A stretch of 64,000 nucleotides of DNA from Lysobacter sp. KIS68-7 (GCF_021284745.1 NZ_CP089925.1:2107001-2171000), one strand, 5' to 3'; positions 36,353-46,592 are shown, counted from the stretch's first letter. Notes: a model not told the origin generated them from the letters alone. Made by a program: numbers and translations.

Positions 36353-37423
36353 TCACCAGACGGCGCCGACGATGCGGGGCTCGGGCTCGATGGCCACGTC
36401 GAAGCGCTCGCGCACCGAGGCCGCGATGCGTCGTGCCAGCGCGAGCAGGTCCGCGCCCGTCGCACGGCCGTGGTTGACCAGCACCAGTGCGTGCGAGTCG
36501 GCCACGCCGGCATCGCCGTCGCGATGGCCCTTCCATCCGCACTGGTCGATCAGCCATGCGGCGGAGAGCTTGCGCGTGGCCTCGTCGCCGGTGCGGAACA
36601 TCGGCAGCTTCGGATGCGCCGCATGCAGTGCGTCGGCCACGGCGGCCGGCACGATCGGATTCTTGAAGAAGCTGCCCGCGTTGCCGATCACGGCGGGGTC
36701 GGGCAGTTTGCGGCGGCGGATGCGGCACACCGCTTCGGCGACCTGCGAAGGCCGCGGCGATTCGATGCCCATCGCGGCGAGTTCGTCGCCGACGCCGGCG
36801 TAATCCAGCCGCAGGTGCGGGGTGCGCGAAAGTCGGAAGTCCACGGCAGTGACGACGTAGCGATCGGGGTCATGCTTGAACACGCTGTCACGGTACGCAA
36901 ACGCGCACTCGGCAGGCGTGAGCCGCACCACGGAACGATCGCGGCGATCGAACGCGTGGACGGCGTGGATCGATTCGCGCACCTCGATGCCGTACGCACC
37001 GATGTTCTGGATCGGCGCGGCACCCACGGTGCCGGGAATCAGCGAAAGGTTTTCCAGCCCCGCCAGCCCGTGGCCCAGCGTCCACAGCACGAAGGCATGC
37101 CATTCCACGCCCGCGTCCGCGCGGACGATCGCCGTGTCGCCATCGTCTTCCACGATCGCGATGGCTTGCGCGCCCAAGGCCAGCACCACGCCCTGCGGAT
37201 CGCCGGCGAACAACACGTTGCTGCCGCCGCCGAGCACCAGCACGGGGCCTTCGCGCAACATGCCGTAGCCGAACAGCTCCGGAAGCGCGGCCGCGTCGGC
37301 GACTTCGACGAGCATCGGCGCGCGCGCCGCAACCCCGAAGGTGTTGCGTGCGTCGAGTTTTGCGTTTTCGACGATGCGGAAGCCGTGCGCCATGGCAGGC
37401 GCCATCTTGCCCGACTCAGTCAT
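36353..37423 (-). CDS. murB: UDP-N-acetylenolpyruvoylglucosamine reductase MurB (type I)
   Basis: The 356-residue FAD enzyme makes UDP-MurNAc. FAD-binding blocks are NTFGVAARA (27-35), [12 protein letters not shown] (61-72) and [15 protein letters not shown] (131-145). R178 (YRDSVFK) and the proton-donor Ser251 ([10 protein letters not shown]) are in place, and it has the longer type I C-terminus. ATG 37423 overlaps the pyrD 3' end by 8 bases; ATG 37405 (MAPAMAHGF) is an alternative. Confidence 0.95.
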   Translation of the reverse strand: MTESGKMAPAMAHGFRIVENAKLDARNTFGVAARAPMLVEVADAAALPELFGYGMLREGPVLVLGGGSNVLFAGDPQGVVLALGAQAIAIVEDDGDTAIVRADAGVEWHAFVLWTLGHGLAGLENLSLIPGTVGAAPIQNIGAYGIEVRESIHAVHAFDRRDRSVVRLTPAECAFAYRDSVFKHDPDRYVVTAVDFRLSRTPHLRLDYAGVGDELAAMGIESPRPSQVAEAVCRIRRRKLPDPAVIGNAGSFFKNPIVPAAVADALHAAHPKLPMFRTGDEATRKLSAAWLIDQCGWKGHRDGDAGVADSHALVLVNHGRATGADLLALARRIAASVRERFDVAIEPEPRIVGAVW

Positions 37424-38474
37424 GCGGCGGCACGTGCCCCCGGCTCGGCGCTTCCTTGCGTCGGCGCATCGCATCCACGCATTCGCCGATCAGCGCCGGC
37501 CCGCGATACACCAGGCCCGTGTACATCTGCACCAGCGTCGCACCGGCGGCGGTCTTGGCCGCCGCGTCGGCGCCGGAGAGGATGCCACCCACGCCGATCA
37601 TCGGGATGTGCTCCGGCAGGCGCGTGCGCAGGCGGCGCAGGACGAGCGTCGACTTGCCCATCAGCGGTTCGCCGGACAGGCCGCCCGCTTCCTCCGCATG
37701 CTTCATGCCTTCCAGCCCGAAGCGCCCGACCGTGGTGTTGGTCGCGATCACGCCGTCGACTTCCAGGTCGCTGAGCACGCGACCCGCGGCGTCGATATCG
37801 TCGTCGGACAGGTCCGGCGCGACCTTCACCAGCATCGGCACGCGGCGCCCGTGCTGCGACCCCAGGCGCTCCTGCGCCTCGCGCAGCGCACCGACCAGGC
37901 GACGCAGCGCCTGCTCTTCCTGCAATTCGCGCAGGCCCGCCGTGTTCGGCGAGGAGATGTTGACGGTGATGTAGTCGGCAAGCGGGTACACCCGCTCCAT
38001 GCAGTACAGGTAATCGACTTCCGCCGACTCGTTCGGCGTGTCCTTGTTCTTGCCGATGTTGATGCCGAGCAGCCCGTGCGTGCGACGCGCGCGCTGCACG
38101 TTGCGCACCAGCGCATCCACGCCTTCGTTGTTGAAGCCCAGGCGATTGATCACCGCGCGCTTTTCGGGCAGCCGGAACATGCGCGGCTTCGGGTTGCCTT
38201 CCTGCGGGCGCGGCGTGGTGGTGCCGACTTCGACGAAGCCGAAGCCGAGCGCCAGCAGCGCATCGATGTGCGCGCCGTTCTTGTCCAGGCCGGCGGCCAG
38301 GCCGACGGGGTTCGGGAAGTTGAGCCCGAACGCGCGCGTCGGCAGCGGCTTCACCGCGCGCGACACCAGCGGGTTCATGCCGGTGCGGTAGGCCGACTCG
38401 AGCGCGGCCAGCGTCACCGCGTGCGCGCGCTCGGCGTCCAGCCCGAAGAGGAAGGGGCGGGCGAGTCCGTACAT
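37416..38474 (-). CDS. pyrD: Dihydroorotate dehydrogenase (quinone), class 2
   Basis: The 352-residue enzyme starts at ATG 38474 ([18 protein letters not shown], the membrane-associating N-terminal helices of class 2 enzymes). The catalytic base Ser175 is in [17 protein letters not shown]-site blocks are [10 protein letters not shown] (58-67) and [11 protein letters not shown]. It oxidises dihydroorotate and passes electrons to ubiquinone at the inner membrane. The upstream frame to 38648 has no homology. Confidence 0.96.
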   Translation of the reverse strand: MYGLARPFLFGLDAERAHAVTLAALESAYRTGMNPLVSRAVKPLPTRAFGLNFPNPVGLAAGLDKNGAHIDALLALGFGFVEVGTTTPRPQEGNPKPRMFRLPEKRAVINRLGFNNEGVDALVRNVQRARRTHGLLGINIGKNKDTPNESAEVDYLYCMERVYPLADYITVNISSPNTAGLRELQEEQALRRLVGALREAQERLGSQHGRRVPMLVKVAPDLSDDDIDAAGRVLSDLEVDGVIATNTTVGRFGLEGMKHAEEAGGLSGEPLMGKSTLVLRRLRTRLPEHIPMIGVGGILSGADAAAKTAAGATLVQMYTGLVYRGPALIGECVDAMRRRKEAPSRGHVPPHD

Positions 38475-38490
38475 CCTTGTCAGTGGTCCG

Positions 38491-40023
38491 TCACAGGTCG
38501 AACTTGATGCCTTGCGCCAGCGGCAGCGCATCGGAGTAGTTGATCGTATTGGTCTGGCGGCGCATGTAGGCGCGCCAGGCATCCGATCCGGACTCGCGTC
38601 CGCCGCCGGTTTCCTTCTCGCCACCGAAGGCGCCGCCGATCTCCGCACCCGAGGTGCCGATGTTGACGTTGGCGATGCCGCAATCCGAGCCCGAGGCGGC
38701 GAGGAAGGCTTCGGCCGCCCTCAGGTCCTGGGTGAAGATCGACGACGAGAGGCCCTGCGGCACGGCGTTCTGCATGCCGATCGCTTCGTCGAGGCTGCCG
38801 AACTTCATGACGTAGAGGATGGGCGCGAAGGTTTCGTGCTGCACGATGGCCGCATCGTTCGACAGGCCCGTCACGATGGCCGGCAGCACGAAGTTGCCCT
38901 TGCCTTCGATCGCAGCGCCGCCGGTCTCGACCTTGCCGCCCGCGGCCTTGGCCTGGGCGATCGCGTCGAGGTAGGCGTCCACGCCGTCGCGGCTGTTGAG
39001 AGGCCCCATGAGGTTCGCCGGATCGGTCGGGTCGCCGATCTTCTTCTCGACCTGCTTGTACGCGGCAACCAGCTTCGACAGGACATCGTCGTGGATGGCC
39101 TCGTGCACGAACAAGCGACGCGTCGTGGTGCAGCGCTGGCCCGCGGTGCCGACGGCGCCGAACACGATGGCGGGGATGGCGAGCTTCAGGTCGGCCGACT
39201 TGTCCACGATGATCGCGTTGTTGCCGCCCAGTTCCAGCAGCGAACGGCCCATGCGCTTGGCGACGCGCTCACCGACCATGCGGCCGATCTTCGTCGAACC
39301 GGTGAAGGAGATCAGCCCGACGCGCTTGTCGTCGACGAAGGTCGAAGCCAGGTCGCTGCCCGCGTCGTTGAACAGGAAGAAGATGTCCGGGAAGCCGCCC
39401 TGCTTGAGCGCGGCGTTGCAGATCTTCATCGCCGCGATGGCCGACAGCGGCGTCTTCGGCGAGGGCTTCCAGATCGAGATGTCGCCGCACACCGCGGCGA
39501 TGAACGCATTCCACGCCCACACCGCGACGGGGAAGTTGAACGCGCTGATGATTCCGACGAGGCCGATCGGATGCCACTGCTCGTACATGCGGTGGCCCGG
39601 GCGCTCGGAGTGCATGGTCAGGCCGTAGAGCTGGCGCGAGAGGCCGACGGCGAATTCGCCGATGTCGATCATCTCCTGCACTTCGCCGTCGCCTTCCGGC
39701 TTCGACTTGCCCATTTCGAGCGCGACCAGCGAACCGAGCGCGTCCTTGTTGGCGCGCAGCGCTTCGGCGCACAGGCGGATGGCTTCGCCGCGGCGCGGCG
39801 CCGGCGTCGTGCGCCACACCTTGAACGTGGCCTGCGCGCGCTCGACGATGGTGTCGTAGTCGGCCTGCGAGGACGCGTGGACCTTGGCGAGCACGGCGCC
39901 GTCGGTGGGGTTGACGGGCTCGATCACGCCGGCGTCGCTGGTCTTCGACCATTCGCCGTTGCCGAGGTAGGTGCCGGATTCGGTAGCGCCGAGGCCGAGC
40001 GCTTTGAGGACAGGATGGGTCAC
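38491..40023 (-). CDS. amaB: ALDH7-type aldehyde dehydrogenase (piperideine-6-carboxylate / aminoadipate semialdehyde)
   Basis: The 510-residue NAD-dependent dehydrogenase has catalytic Cys298 ([12 protein letters not shown]), Glu264 (SLLELGGNN), Asn163 (AFNFP) and the FTGSTKIGR cofactor loop (240-248). Overall similarity is to antiquitin/AmaB, which completes lysine catabolism via pipecolate. The substrate assignment is by family only. It starts 33 bases downstream of tRNA-Arg(CCU) on the same strand and so might be read from the tRNA promoter. Confidence 0.9.
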   Translation of the reverse strand: MTHPVLKALGLGATESGTYLGNGEWSKTSDAGVIEPVNPTDGAVLAKVHASSQADYDTIVERAQATFKVWRTTPAPRRGEAIRLCAEALRANKDALGSLVALEMGKSKPEGDGEVQEMIDIGEFAVGLSRQLYGLTMHSERPGHRMYEQWHPIGLVGIISAFNFPVAVWAWNAFIAAVCGDISIWKPSPKTPLSAIAAMKICNAALKQGGFPDIFFLFNDAGSDLASTFVDDKRVGLISFTGSTKIGRMVGERVAKRMGRSLLELGGNNAIIVDKSADLKLAIPAIVFGAVGTAGQRCTTTRRLFVHEAIHDDVLSKLVAAYKQVEKKIGDPTDPANLMGPLNSRDGVDAYLDAIAQAKAAGGKVETGGAAIEGKGNFVLPAIVTGLSNDAAIVQHETFAPILYVMKFGSLDEAIGMQNAVPQGLSSSIFTQDLRAAEAFLAASGSDCGIANVNIGTSGAEIGGAFGGEKETGGGRESGSDAWRAYMRRQTNTINYSDALPLAQGIKFDL

Positions 40024-40056
40024 GGGGGGATAACTCCACAGTCTGGAATTTCAAAA

Positions 40057-40130
40057 CGGCCCCGACACGATTCGAACGTGCGACCTTCCCCTTAGGAGGG
40101 GGACGCTCTATCCAACTGAGCTACGGGGCC
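40057..40130 (-). tRNA. tRNA-Arg(CCU), CCA not encoded
   Basis: The minus strand gives acceptor GGCCCCG/CGGGGCC with discriminator G, D-arm AGCTCAGTTGGATAGAGC, anticodon loop CTCCTAA (CCU, reading AGG) and T-arm GTTCGAATC. The discriminator is followed by TTTTG rather than CCA, unlike the other three tRNAs here, so CCA must be added by nucleotidyltransferase. Confidence 0.94.
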
Positions 40131-40170
40131 AAAGGCCTCGCGATTATCGCAGGGATTGCCGGGCTTGCCG

Positions 40171-40947
40171 CTACAGCCGGGTGATCGGTCCCTTGCCTGC
40201 GATGAAGCCGGTGGGCCGGCCCGTCGGCGAGCCGCCGGGCGGTTCCATCGAGACGGCCAGCGTTGCGCCGGTCTGCTGCAGGCCCGCGTTCAACAAGCCC
40301 GGGCGCATCGCATCCGGCACGGTCATCGCCTGCAGCGGGGCATCGCTGCCCACGCCGATCGCGCGCGGCACGCCGTCGGCGCCGATGACCCACAACTCGG
40401 GCACCTGGCCCGGCGCCGGCTGCCGGTCGCGCGGCATCAGCACGATGGTGCAGGCGTCGTCGTCGACGGCGGCGACGAAGGTGGTGCGTCCCTTGCCGTC
40501 GGCGAGCGTGGAGACCAGGCGCACCGGGTGGGGCAGGGCGGAATGCGCGCGAGACGGAAGCGGCGAGGGTCCGATGCGCGGCACGGCGACCAGCGCAATC
40601 ACGCACGCGGCCGTGGTGGCCAGGCCCGCCAGGCCCATGCCGCGCCAGAACGCGATGCGCTCCCATAGCGGCGTGCTCGTGCGTTCGACGACATCGAAGC
40701 CGAGGCGGCGACGGATGGCGTGCCACAAATGCATCGGCGGTGCGACGGCAACGAATTCATCGGCCATCGGCGACAGCCGGCCATTCCACGCATCCACCGA
40801 GCGCGCGAGCGACGGATCGCGTGCGACGCGCGCTGCGAAGGCTTCGCGTGCATCGGCGTCCATCGTGCCGAGCACGTATTCGGCGGCGCGGACGTCGTCG
40901 CCGTTGCTGCCTTCGTCGTCGCGTTCGATGTCCGGGTCGGGTGTCAT
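40171..40947 (-). CDS. Anti-sigma-K/RskA-family anti-sigma factor
   Basis: The 258-residue protein has a cytoplasmic N-terminal domain (AAEYVLGTMDADAREAFAARVARDP near 21-45, the zinc-less anti-sigma helix set), one membrane segment (about 99-125) and a periplasmic RskA domain (QPAPGQVPELWVIG). It would hold the ECF sigma factor encoded just upstream until an envelope signal arrives. The start overlaps the sigma stop by 4 bases. Confidence 0.92.
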   Translation of the reverse strand: MTPDPDIERDDEGSNGDDVRAAEYVLGTMDADAREAFAARVARDPSLARSVDAWNGRLSPMADEFVAVAPPMHLWHAIRRRLGFDVVERTSTPLWERIAFWRGMGLAGLATTAACVIALVAVPRIGPSPLPSRAHSALPHPVRLVSTLADGKGRTTFVAAVDDDACTIVLMPRDRQPAPGQVPELWVIGADGVPRAIGVGSDAPLQAMTVPDAMRPGLLNAGLQQTGATLAVSMEPPGGSPTGRPTGFIAGKGPITRL

Positions 40948-41552
40948 GTTTCAAGGCACGTGCGAAGTTGCAGGAGGCCGCGGCGGATCCAGCTTTTCAC
41001 CGTGCCCACCGGCGTGTCGGTGCGGCGCGCGAGTTCTTCATACGTCGCGCCATCGAAGAACGCGGTGCGGATGAGCGTGCGGCGACGCGCTTCCAGTTGC
41101 TCCAGGCATTGGTCCAGGCGCCGCGTTTCGCCCGCGTGTTCTGCAAGTTGCGATGCGCCGGGGCTGGTGTCGCTGACGTCATCGGCGAATTCGATCGGCA
41201 CGTTGCGCGCGATGCCTTCGCTGCGCAGCCGGTCGATCGCTTTGTTGTGCGCGATCATCGCCAGCCAGGAGATCGGGCTGGCGATCGAAGCGTCGTATTG
41301 CGCGGCCTTGCGCCAGATGGCGGCGTAGGCGTCCTGCAGCACGTCTTCCGCATCGCTGCGGTCGGGCAGCAGGCGCAGGCAGACGCCAAAGAGTTTCGCG
41401 GACGTTGCGTGGTACAGACGCTCGAAGGCCTGCGCATCACCTCGCGCCACGCTGGCGAGCAGGCGTTCGAGCCCACGGCGGTCCATCGGCGCGGCGAGGC
41501 CGTCCGCCCCCGCCGGTCCCTCTGGCACGACGGTCTTCGCCGGTTCCGGCAT
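40944..41552 (-). CDS. ECF sigma factor, SigK-like
   Basis: The protein has 202 residues from ATG 41552. Region 2 is RLYHATSAKLFGVCLRLLPDRSDAEDVLQDAYAAIWRKA (about 42-80). Region 4 is QLEARRRTLIRTAFFDGATYEELARRTDTPVGTVKSWIRRGL (about 152-193). It is paired with the anti-sigma factor. Regulon is unknown; the pair may autoregulate, as the 127-bp gap upstream is the only room for a promoter. Confidence 0.93.
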   Translation of the reverse strand: MPEPAKTVVPEGPAGADGLAAPMDRRGLERLLASVARGDAQAFERLYHATSAKLFGVCLRLLPDRSDAEDVLQDAYAAIWRKAAQYDASIASPISWLAMIAHNKAIDRLRSEGIARNVPIEFADDVSDTSPGASQLAEHAGETRRLDQCLEQLEARRRTLIRTAFFDGATYEELARRTDTPVGTVKSWIRRGLLQLRTCLET

Positions 41553-41679
41553 GCAACGCTCCCTGGGTCGGCCGTGCCCGATGCTACGCCCGCGCCACGG
41601 GAGGGCAAGGGGCGCGCGGCGCAGGACGAGGGTCTGGATCACGCCACAGGTACGTCCGGCGAGGCCGCATGGATGCAAT

Positions 41680-42519
41680 TCACTCGGCGAGCAGTGCCTC
41701 GACCGTCGCTTCGGGCTGCTTCATCCAGGCGTAGTGGTCGGCGCGCACGCCGGGGGCGGCCTGGTCGAGCGCCGTCACGCGCGGCATGACCTCGGGCATC
41801 TTCGCGAGCAGGGCCTGCAGCGAAGAGGCGGGTGCGAGCCAGTCGTGCGCCATTCGCACCGCGCGGATCGGAACCCGCACCTGGCGCAACGCGGCTTCAA
41901 GATCAATGTCGAGGCCCTTCGCCGCGTAGCGTCCCGTCAGGCCCGTGCGCGACCAATCGCGCATGACGCCGCGCGACTCCTCTCCGCCGAAGCCGATGCG
42001 TCGGCCGGGCAAGCGACCGCAGGCGACGGCGATGCCATCGAGCAGCCGATACGCCATGGGCAACCACCACCGCGTTGGCGAAGGAAACGCGCGCCAATCG
42101 GGTGTGCCGCTCGCGACCAGCCACAAGGCCTGCGCACTGTCCGGCGCGAGGCCGAGTCGCACGCTCGCGAGTTGTCCGCCGAGGCTGTGCCCGCCGACGA
42201 TGCGCGGCAGGCTCGGCAGCGTTTCAGCGACCGCCGCTTCGCACGCGGGCAGGTCGAGCATCAGCAATTCGCGATACCCCCAGTCCTGCGCACGCGATGC
42301 GCGCACGCTGCTGCTGCCCAGGCCGCGCCAGTCGTGCACGAACACCGCGATGCCGCGCGCCGCCACCGCTTCGGCGAACGGAATGCAGTGGCGTGCGGCG
42401 ATGCCCATGCCGCCAAGCCAAAGCAGCGTGGCGTGCGGTGTTTCCGGAATGCGCGCCTGCAACACCGTGCGATGCCCGTCGTGCGCGACGACCGGCACGT
42501 CCAACGCACGCAGGCTCAT
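41680..42519 (-). CDS. Alpha/beta-hydrolase
   Basis: The 279-residue serine hydrolase has its nucleophile elbow GGHSLGG with Ser112, oxyanion-region LWLGGMG (33-39) and a likely catalytic His in RADHYAWMK near the C-terminus. It resembles YheT/acylglycerol-lipase-like proteins. Substrate is unknown. It is last in the run ending DUF1275-thiD-hydrolase, with its ATG overlapping the thiD stop by 4 bases. Confidence 0.87.
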   Translation of the reverse strand: MSLRALDVPVVAHDGHRTVLQARIPETPHATLLWLGGMGIAARHCIPFAEAVAARGIAVFVHDWRGLGSSSVRASRAQDWGYRELLMLDLPACEAAVAETLPSLPRIVGGHSLGGQLASVRLGLAPDSAQALWLVASGTPDWRAFPSPTRWWLPMAYRLLDGIAVACGRLPGRRIGFGGEESRGVMRDWSRTGLTGRYAAKGLDIDLEAALRQVRVPIRAVRMAHDWLAPASSLQALLAKMPEVMPRVTALDQAAPGVRADHYAWMKQPEATVEALLAE

Positions 42520-43304
42520 CGCATCGCGCCGAAGTGGTCGAGCACCAGGATGTCGCTGCGTCCCGGGCGATAGCCGCCCAGCAGCGCGCGATGCACGTAA
42601 TCCGACGCACCGATGCAAGCGGCGCGCAGATCGTCGCCGAGCGCGAGGCGCGCGGCGATCGCGGAGGCGAGGGTGCAGCCGGTGCCGTGCGCCTCGATGG
42701 GCAGGCGCGGATGCACGATCTCGTGCAGCCCGGCCGCATCGGCGAACACATCGACCACATCGCCCGCCGGCAGGTGCCCGCCCTTGAGCAGCACCGCGTG
42801 CGCGCCGAGTGCGCGCAGGTCCTCGCAGGCTTCGCGCATCGCTTCGACATCGTCGATCGTGCGACCCAGCAGCAATTCGGCTTCCGGCAAGTTCGGCGTG
42901 GCGATCCGCGCGCGCGGCAGCAACTGCGTGCGCATCGCGTCGAGCGCGTCGTCGGCGAGCAGCTTCGCGCCCGAAGTGGCGACCATCACCGGATCCAGGA
43001 CCACTGGCACGTCGGAATGCGCATCGAGCAACGCGGCCGTCGTGCGGATCACGTCCGTCGTTGCGAGCATCCCGATCTTCACCACGCGGATGTCGAAATC
43101 GTCGAAGCACGCATCGACCTGCGCGCGCAGGAAGTCGACGTCCGGCACGTGCACGGCCGTGACGCCGCGCGTGTGCTGCGCGGTGAGCGCCGCGATCGCC
43201 GACAGACCATGCACGTTGTGCGCCGCGAAGGTCTTCAGGTCCGCCTGGATTCCTGCGCCGCCGCCGGAATCGGAGCCTGCGATGGTGAGTGCGCTCGCCT
43301 TCAT
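42516..43304 (-). CDS. thiD: Hydroxymethylpyrimidine/phosphomethylpyrimidine kinase ThiD
   Basis: The 262-residue ribokinase-fold enzyme starts [25 protein letters not shown] and has [12 protein letters not shown] near 107-118. The anion-hole/ATP motif is [13 protein letters not shown] near 205-217. It phosphorylates HMP twice for thiamine synthesis. Both ends overlap neighbours by 4 bases (ATGA). No TPP riboswitch is present because the gene sits inside an operon. Confidence 0.95.
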   Translation of the reverse strand: MKASALTIAGSDSGGGAGIQADLKTFAAHNVHGLSAIAALTAQHTRGVTAVHVPDVDFLRAQVDACFDDFDIRVVKIGMLATTDVIRTTAALLDAHSDVPVVLDPVMVATSGAKLLADDALDAMRTQLLPRARIATPNLPEAELLLGRTIDDVEAMREACEDLRALGAHAVLLKGGHLPAGDVVDVFADAAGLHEIVHPRLPIEAHGTGCTLASAIAARLALGDDLRAACIGASDYVHRALLGGYRPGRSDILVLDHFGAMR

Positions 43305-43975
43305 GCCGTCGCCCTGTGTCGTGCGCGATGCCGATAGGCAACGTACCCGATACCGACGACGCCCGTCAGGATCGCTGGAACGAGCAGCGCGTCGGTGTGC
43401 AGGCGGAAGAACAGAAACGCACCGAGGACGCCGCCGGCGAAGAACGTCGTCACGATCAACCCGCACAACGCCAGACGACGCCGCTGCAAGGGCAGGCCGC
43501 GCAGCGCATGGCCGAGCCCGATGCCGAGGTCGGTGAACATGCCGCTGAGATGCGTCGTACGCACGATTGCGCCACTGTAGGTCGTGGCCATCGCGTTCTG
43601 CAGGCCGCAGGCCATCGCGGCCAGCCAGGCGCCCGCGACCTCCTGCCGTCGGAAGAGCAACACCGACGCGAACAGCAGCGTGGATTCCACCGCGAGTGCC
43701 ACGCCGTAGCGACGACCGAGTTGCAGCGTCGCGTCCTGCACGATGATCCCGCTCAGCGCGGCGCCGACGACGAACGCCAGCGCCACGCCCGCCAGACCGG
43801 TCGCCGCGCGCACGTCGCCGTTCGCGATTGCGGCACCGAGCAGCGTCGTCGTTCCCGTCAGGTGCGTGATCGCCTGGTGTTCGAAGCCGAGGTAGCCCAC
43901 GGCGTTGACCATGCCCGCGATGCACGCGAGCGCGCCCGCCCCGATCCAGACCCATCGCGGCAGCTGCACGCCCAT
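43301..43975 (-). CDS. DUF1275 (YoaK-family) membrane protein
   Basis: The 224-residue protein has six to seven hydrophobic segments and the DUF1275 signatures [25 protein letters not shown] (near 20-44, with GYL and H-TG) and [28 protein letters not shown]. Function is unknown. It lies 10 bases after phoH and overlaps thiD by 4 bases. Confidence 0.9.
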   Translation of the reverse strand: MGVQLPRWVWIGAGALACIAGMVNAVGYLGFEHQAITHLTGTTTLLGAAIANGDVRAATGLAGVALAFVVGAALSGIIVQDATLQLGRRYGVALAVESTLLFASVLLFRRQEVAGAWLAAMACGLQNAMATTYSGAIVRTTHLSGMFTDLGIGLGHALRGLPLQRRRLALCGLIVTTFFAGGVLGAFLFFRLHTDALLVPAILTGVVGIGYVAYRHRARHRATA

Positions 43976-43985
43976 CGCGCGACGC

Positions 43986-45383
43986 TTACAAAACTTCGGA
44001 CGCGTAATCCGCCAGGCGCGAACGCTCGCCGCGGCGCAGCGTGACGTGCGCGCTGTGCGACCAGCCCTTGAAGCGGTCCACGGCGTAGGTCAGGCCCGAC
44101 GTGGTCTCCGTCAAGTAAGGCGTATCGATCTGCTCGACGTTGCCCAGGCAGATGATCTTCGTGCCCGGACCTGCGCGCGTGATCAGCGTCTTCATCTGCT
44201 TCGGCGTCAGGTTCTGCGCTTCATCCAGGATGAGGTAGCGCGAGAGGAACGTGCGGCCGCGCATGAAGTTGAGCGAGCGGATCTTGATGCGCGAGGCGAG
44301 CAGGTCGTTGGTGGCCGCGCGGCCCCAGCTGCCGCCTTCCTGGTTGTGCGTGAGCACTTCCAGGTTGTCGGTCAGCGCGCCCATCCACGGCGTCATCTTT
44401 TCTTCTTCGGTGCCGGGCAGGAAGCCAATGTCCTCGCCGACGCTCACCGTGGCGCGCGTCATGATGATTTCGCGATAGCGCTGCTGGTCCATCGTCTGCG
44501 CCAGGCCCGCGGCGAGGGCGAGCAGCGTCTTGCCGGTGCCGGCCGTGCCGAGCAGCGAGACGAAGTCGATGTCCGGGTCCATCAGCGCGTTGAGCGCGAA
44601 GTTCTGCTCGCGGTTGCGCGCGGTGATGCCCCACACCGCGTGCTGGTTGTGGCGGTAGTCGTCGACGATCTGGAGCACCACGCGCGCGTCGCCCACCTTG
44701 GCGACCTTCAGCTCGGCTTCTTCGTCGCCGGGCAGGAACAGGAACTGGTTGGGATACCAATCGTCATCGTCGCGGCGCGCGATCTCGTAGAAGGTGCGGC
44801 CCTTTTCCGTCCACGACTTGAGGTCCTTGCCGTGGATGGACCAGAACGCTTCCGGCAGTTGCGTGGCGCCGGTGTAGAGCAGGCTGAAGTCGTCGAGCGC
44901 GCGGTCGTTCTCGTAGTCCTCCGACACGAGGCCCGCGATCGCGGCCTTGATGCGCAGGTTGATGTCCTTGGAGACGAACACCACCGGCGTTTCGGGTTCG
45001 GCTTCCTTCAGCGCGAGGATCGCGCCGAGGATGTGGTTGTCCGGGATCACCGCGCCGAAGCGCTTGCCGGCATCGAAGTCGCTGGTCTGGAAGCGCAGGC
45101 GGCCGGCGCTTTCCGCGCCGCGCAGCTGCAGGCCCTGCGGGCGCAGCAACGGGATGCCGTCGTGGACGTTGGCCACGCCCTGGGATTCGATCAACTCGTT
45201 GAGGAAGCGGCTGACCTGGCGCGCGTTGCGGCTGGGCTCGGACGTGCCTTTCTTCGCATTATCCAGCTCTTCCATCACCTGCATCGGCAGGTAGACGTCG
45301 TGTTCTTCGAACTTGAACAGGGCCGTCGGGTCGTGCATCAACACGTTGGTATCGAGGACGTAGATCCGCTTGCTGCGCGTCAT
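43986..45383 (-). CDS. PhoH-family ATPase with N-terminal PIN domain
   Basis: The 465-residue PhoH2-type protein has a PIN RNase domain at 5-150 (IYVLDTNVLMHDP, acidic residues D9 and later VFVSKDINLRIKA). A PhoH ATPase follows with Walker A GTAGTGKTLLAL and Walker B RYLILDEAQN. Such fusions unwind and cleave RNA. ATG 45383 overlaps the bcp stop by 4 bases. Confidence 0.93.
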   Translation of the reverse strand: MTRSKRIYVLDTNVLMHDPTALFKFEEHDVYLPMQVMEELDNAKKGTSEPSRNARQVSRFLNELIESQGVANVHDGIPLLRPQGLQLRGAESAGRLRFQTSDFDAGKRFGAVIPDNHILGAILALKEAEPETPVVFVSKDINLRIKAAIAGLVSEDYENDRALDDFSLLYTGATQLPEAFWSIHGKDLKSWTEKGRTFYEIARRDDDDWYPNQFLFLPGDEEAELKVAKVGDARVVLQIVDDYRHNQHAVWGITARNREQNFALNALMDPDIDFVSLLGTAGTGKTLLALAAGLAQTMDQQRYREIIMTRATVSVGEDIGFLPGTEEEKMTPWMGALTDNLEVLTHNQEGGSWGRAATNDLLASRIKIRSLNFMRGRTFLSRYLILDEAQNLTPKQMKTLITRAGPGTKIICLGNVEQIDTPYLTETTSGLTYAVDRFKGWSHSAHVTLRRGERSRLADYASEVL

Positions 45384-45877
45384 GCGGTTTCCTTGCGAAG
45401 GGACTGCAAAGCTTCGAGCACGGCCTGGGCGTGGCCGGGCACTTTCACGCCGCGCCACTCGTGCGCGACGTGGCCATCGGGTGCGACCAGGAAGGTACTC
45501 CTGTCGACGCCGATGTATTTTCGACCATACAACTGTTTCTCGCGGATGACATCGAACGCGTTGCAGAGAGTTTCATCCGCATCACTGACGAGTTCGAAAC
45601 CGAAGCCCTGCTTGTTGCAGAAGTTCTCGTGCGAGCGCGTGGAATCGCGCGACACGCCCAGCACGTCGGCGCCGGCGCGGCGGAACTTCGGCAGCAGTGC
45701 CGCGAAGTCGCGGCCTTCGGTGGTGCAACCGGGCGTGTTGTCCTTCGGATAGAAGTACAGGACGAGCCAGCGGCCGGAAAAGTCGGAAAGCTTCGCCTCG
45801 CGGATGCCGTCCTTGCCCGCGACCGCCAGTTTGGCGTCGAGGATCTTGCGGGGCAGCGGCTTGGCGGACGCAGGCAT
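45380..45877 (-). CDS. bcp: Thioredoxin-dependent peroxiredoxin (Bcp/PrxQ)
   Basis: The 165-residue peroxiredoxin has peroxidatic Cys51 in NTPGCTTEG. The resolving Cys five residues later, present in many PrxQ, is absent (position 56 is Arg). It is either a 1-Cys enzyme or uses a later Cys (FCNKQ, LCNAF). It reduces hydroperoxides in the cytoplasm. The start overlaps the gcvR stop by one base (TGATG). Confidence 0.94.
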   Translation of the reverse strand: MPASAKPLPRKILDAKLAVAGKDGIREAKLSDFSGRWLVLYFYPKDNTPGCTTEGRDFAALLPKFRRAGADVLGVSRDSTRSHENFCNKQGFGFELVSDADETLCNAFDVIREKQLYGRKYIGVDRSTFLVAPDGHVAHEWRGVKVPGHAQAVLEALQSLRKETA

Positions 45878-46437
45878 CAGAACTTCATCGGATCCATGAT
45901 GGCGTCGAGGTTCAGGTGGTCGCAGAACTCGAGGAAATCGTCGCGCAACGCGGCGATGTGCATGTCGGCGGGAATGCCGATGGTGACCTGCGCGGAGAAC
46001 ATGTCGGCGCCCGTCTGCATCGCGCGGTAGCGCGAGCAGTGCAGGCTCTCGATCGTGATCCCCTGGCGGTCGAAGAAATCGGCGAGCTGGAACAGGATGC
46101 CGGGCTTGTCGGCGGCCACCACTTCGACGATGTAGGGCAACAGGTTGGACTGCACCTGCTTGGGGCCGGTGCGGTAGAACACGAGCTTGAGGCCTTCCTC
46201 GCGCTCCAGGCGCCCGAGCATGGTTTCGAGCTTGGCCACCGCGTCCCACGAACCGGTCGCCAGCGCCGTCACCGAGACGTCCCGACCCACCGTGCTCAGG
46301 CGCGCGTCGACCAGGTTGCAACCGCTGTCGGAAATGCGACGGGTCACCGCGAGCAGCGGCGACTGCGGGTGCGTGGTGTACGCGTTGATCAGCAGGTGGT
46401 TCTCGTTCGGCGCAGGACGGGTGGGGGTATCGGTCAA
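45877..46437 (-). CDS. gcvR: Glycine-cleavage repressor-like ACT protein GcvR
   Basis: The 186-residue protein has two ACT domains (HLLINAYTTHPQSPLLAVTRRISDSGCNLVDAR; YIVEVVAADKPGILFQLADFFDRQGITIE). In E. coli GcvR binds GcvA to repress glycine cleavage. Here the partner is not nearby. I chose TTG 46437 because GGAAGG precedes it by 5 bases; ATG 46470 has no ribosome site. gcvR-bcp is a conserved gammaproteobacterial pair next to dapA. Confidence 0.9.
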   Translation of the reverse strand: MTDTPTRPAPNENHLLINAYTTHPQSPLLAVTRRISDSGCNLVDARLSTVGRDVSVTALATGSWDAVAKLETMLGRLEREEGLKLVFYRTGPKQVQSNLLPYIVEVVAADKPGILFQLADFFDRQGITIESLHCSRYRAMQTGADMFSAQVTIGIPADMHIAALRDDFLEFCDHLNLDAIMDPMKF

Positions 46438-46592
46438 GGCGGCCTTCCGAGTGGGGTTGCGCCCCGGCATCCGGCCCGGGCGGAGCCAGCATACTTGCCG
46501 CTGGTTTCACGCCGCAAGTAAGATCGCGACAGGCGGCGCCTCGCGTCGCTCATCCATGAGTGCGCGCTGCGCAGTCCTTCACGAGAGCCCCC

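Noticed and set aside
36303-36728. N-terminal extension of the EamA transporter
   Set aside because: The region is out-of-frame murB sequence; the real protein begins with its first membrane helix at 36302.
42516-43975. TPP riboswitch for thiD
   Set aside because: thiD begins inside the DUF1275 gene with a 4-base overlap; there is no leader to hold one.
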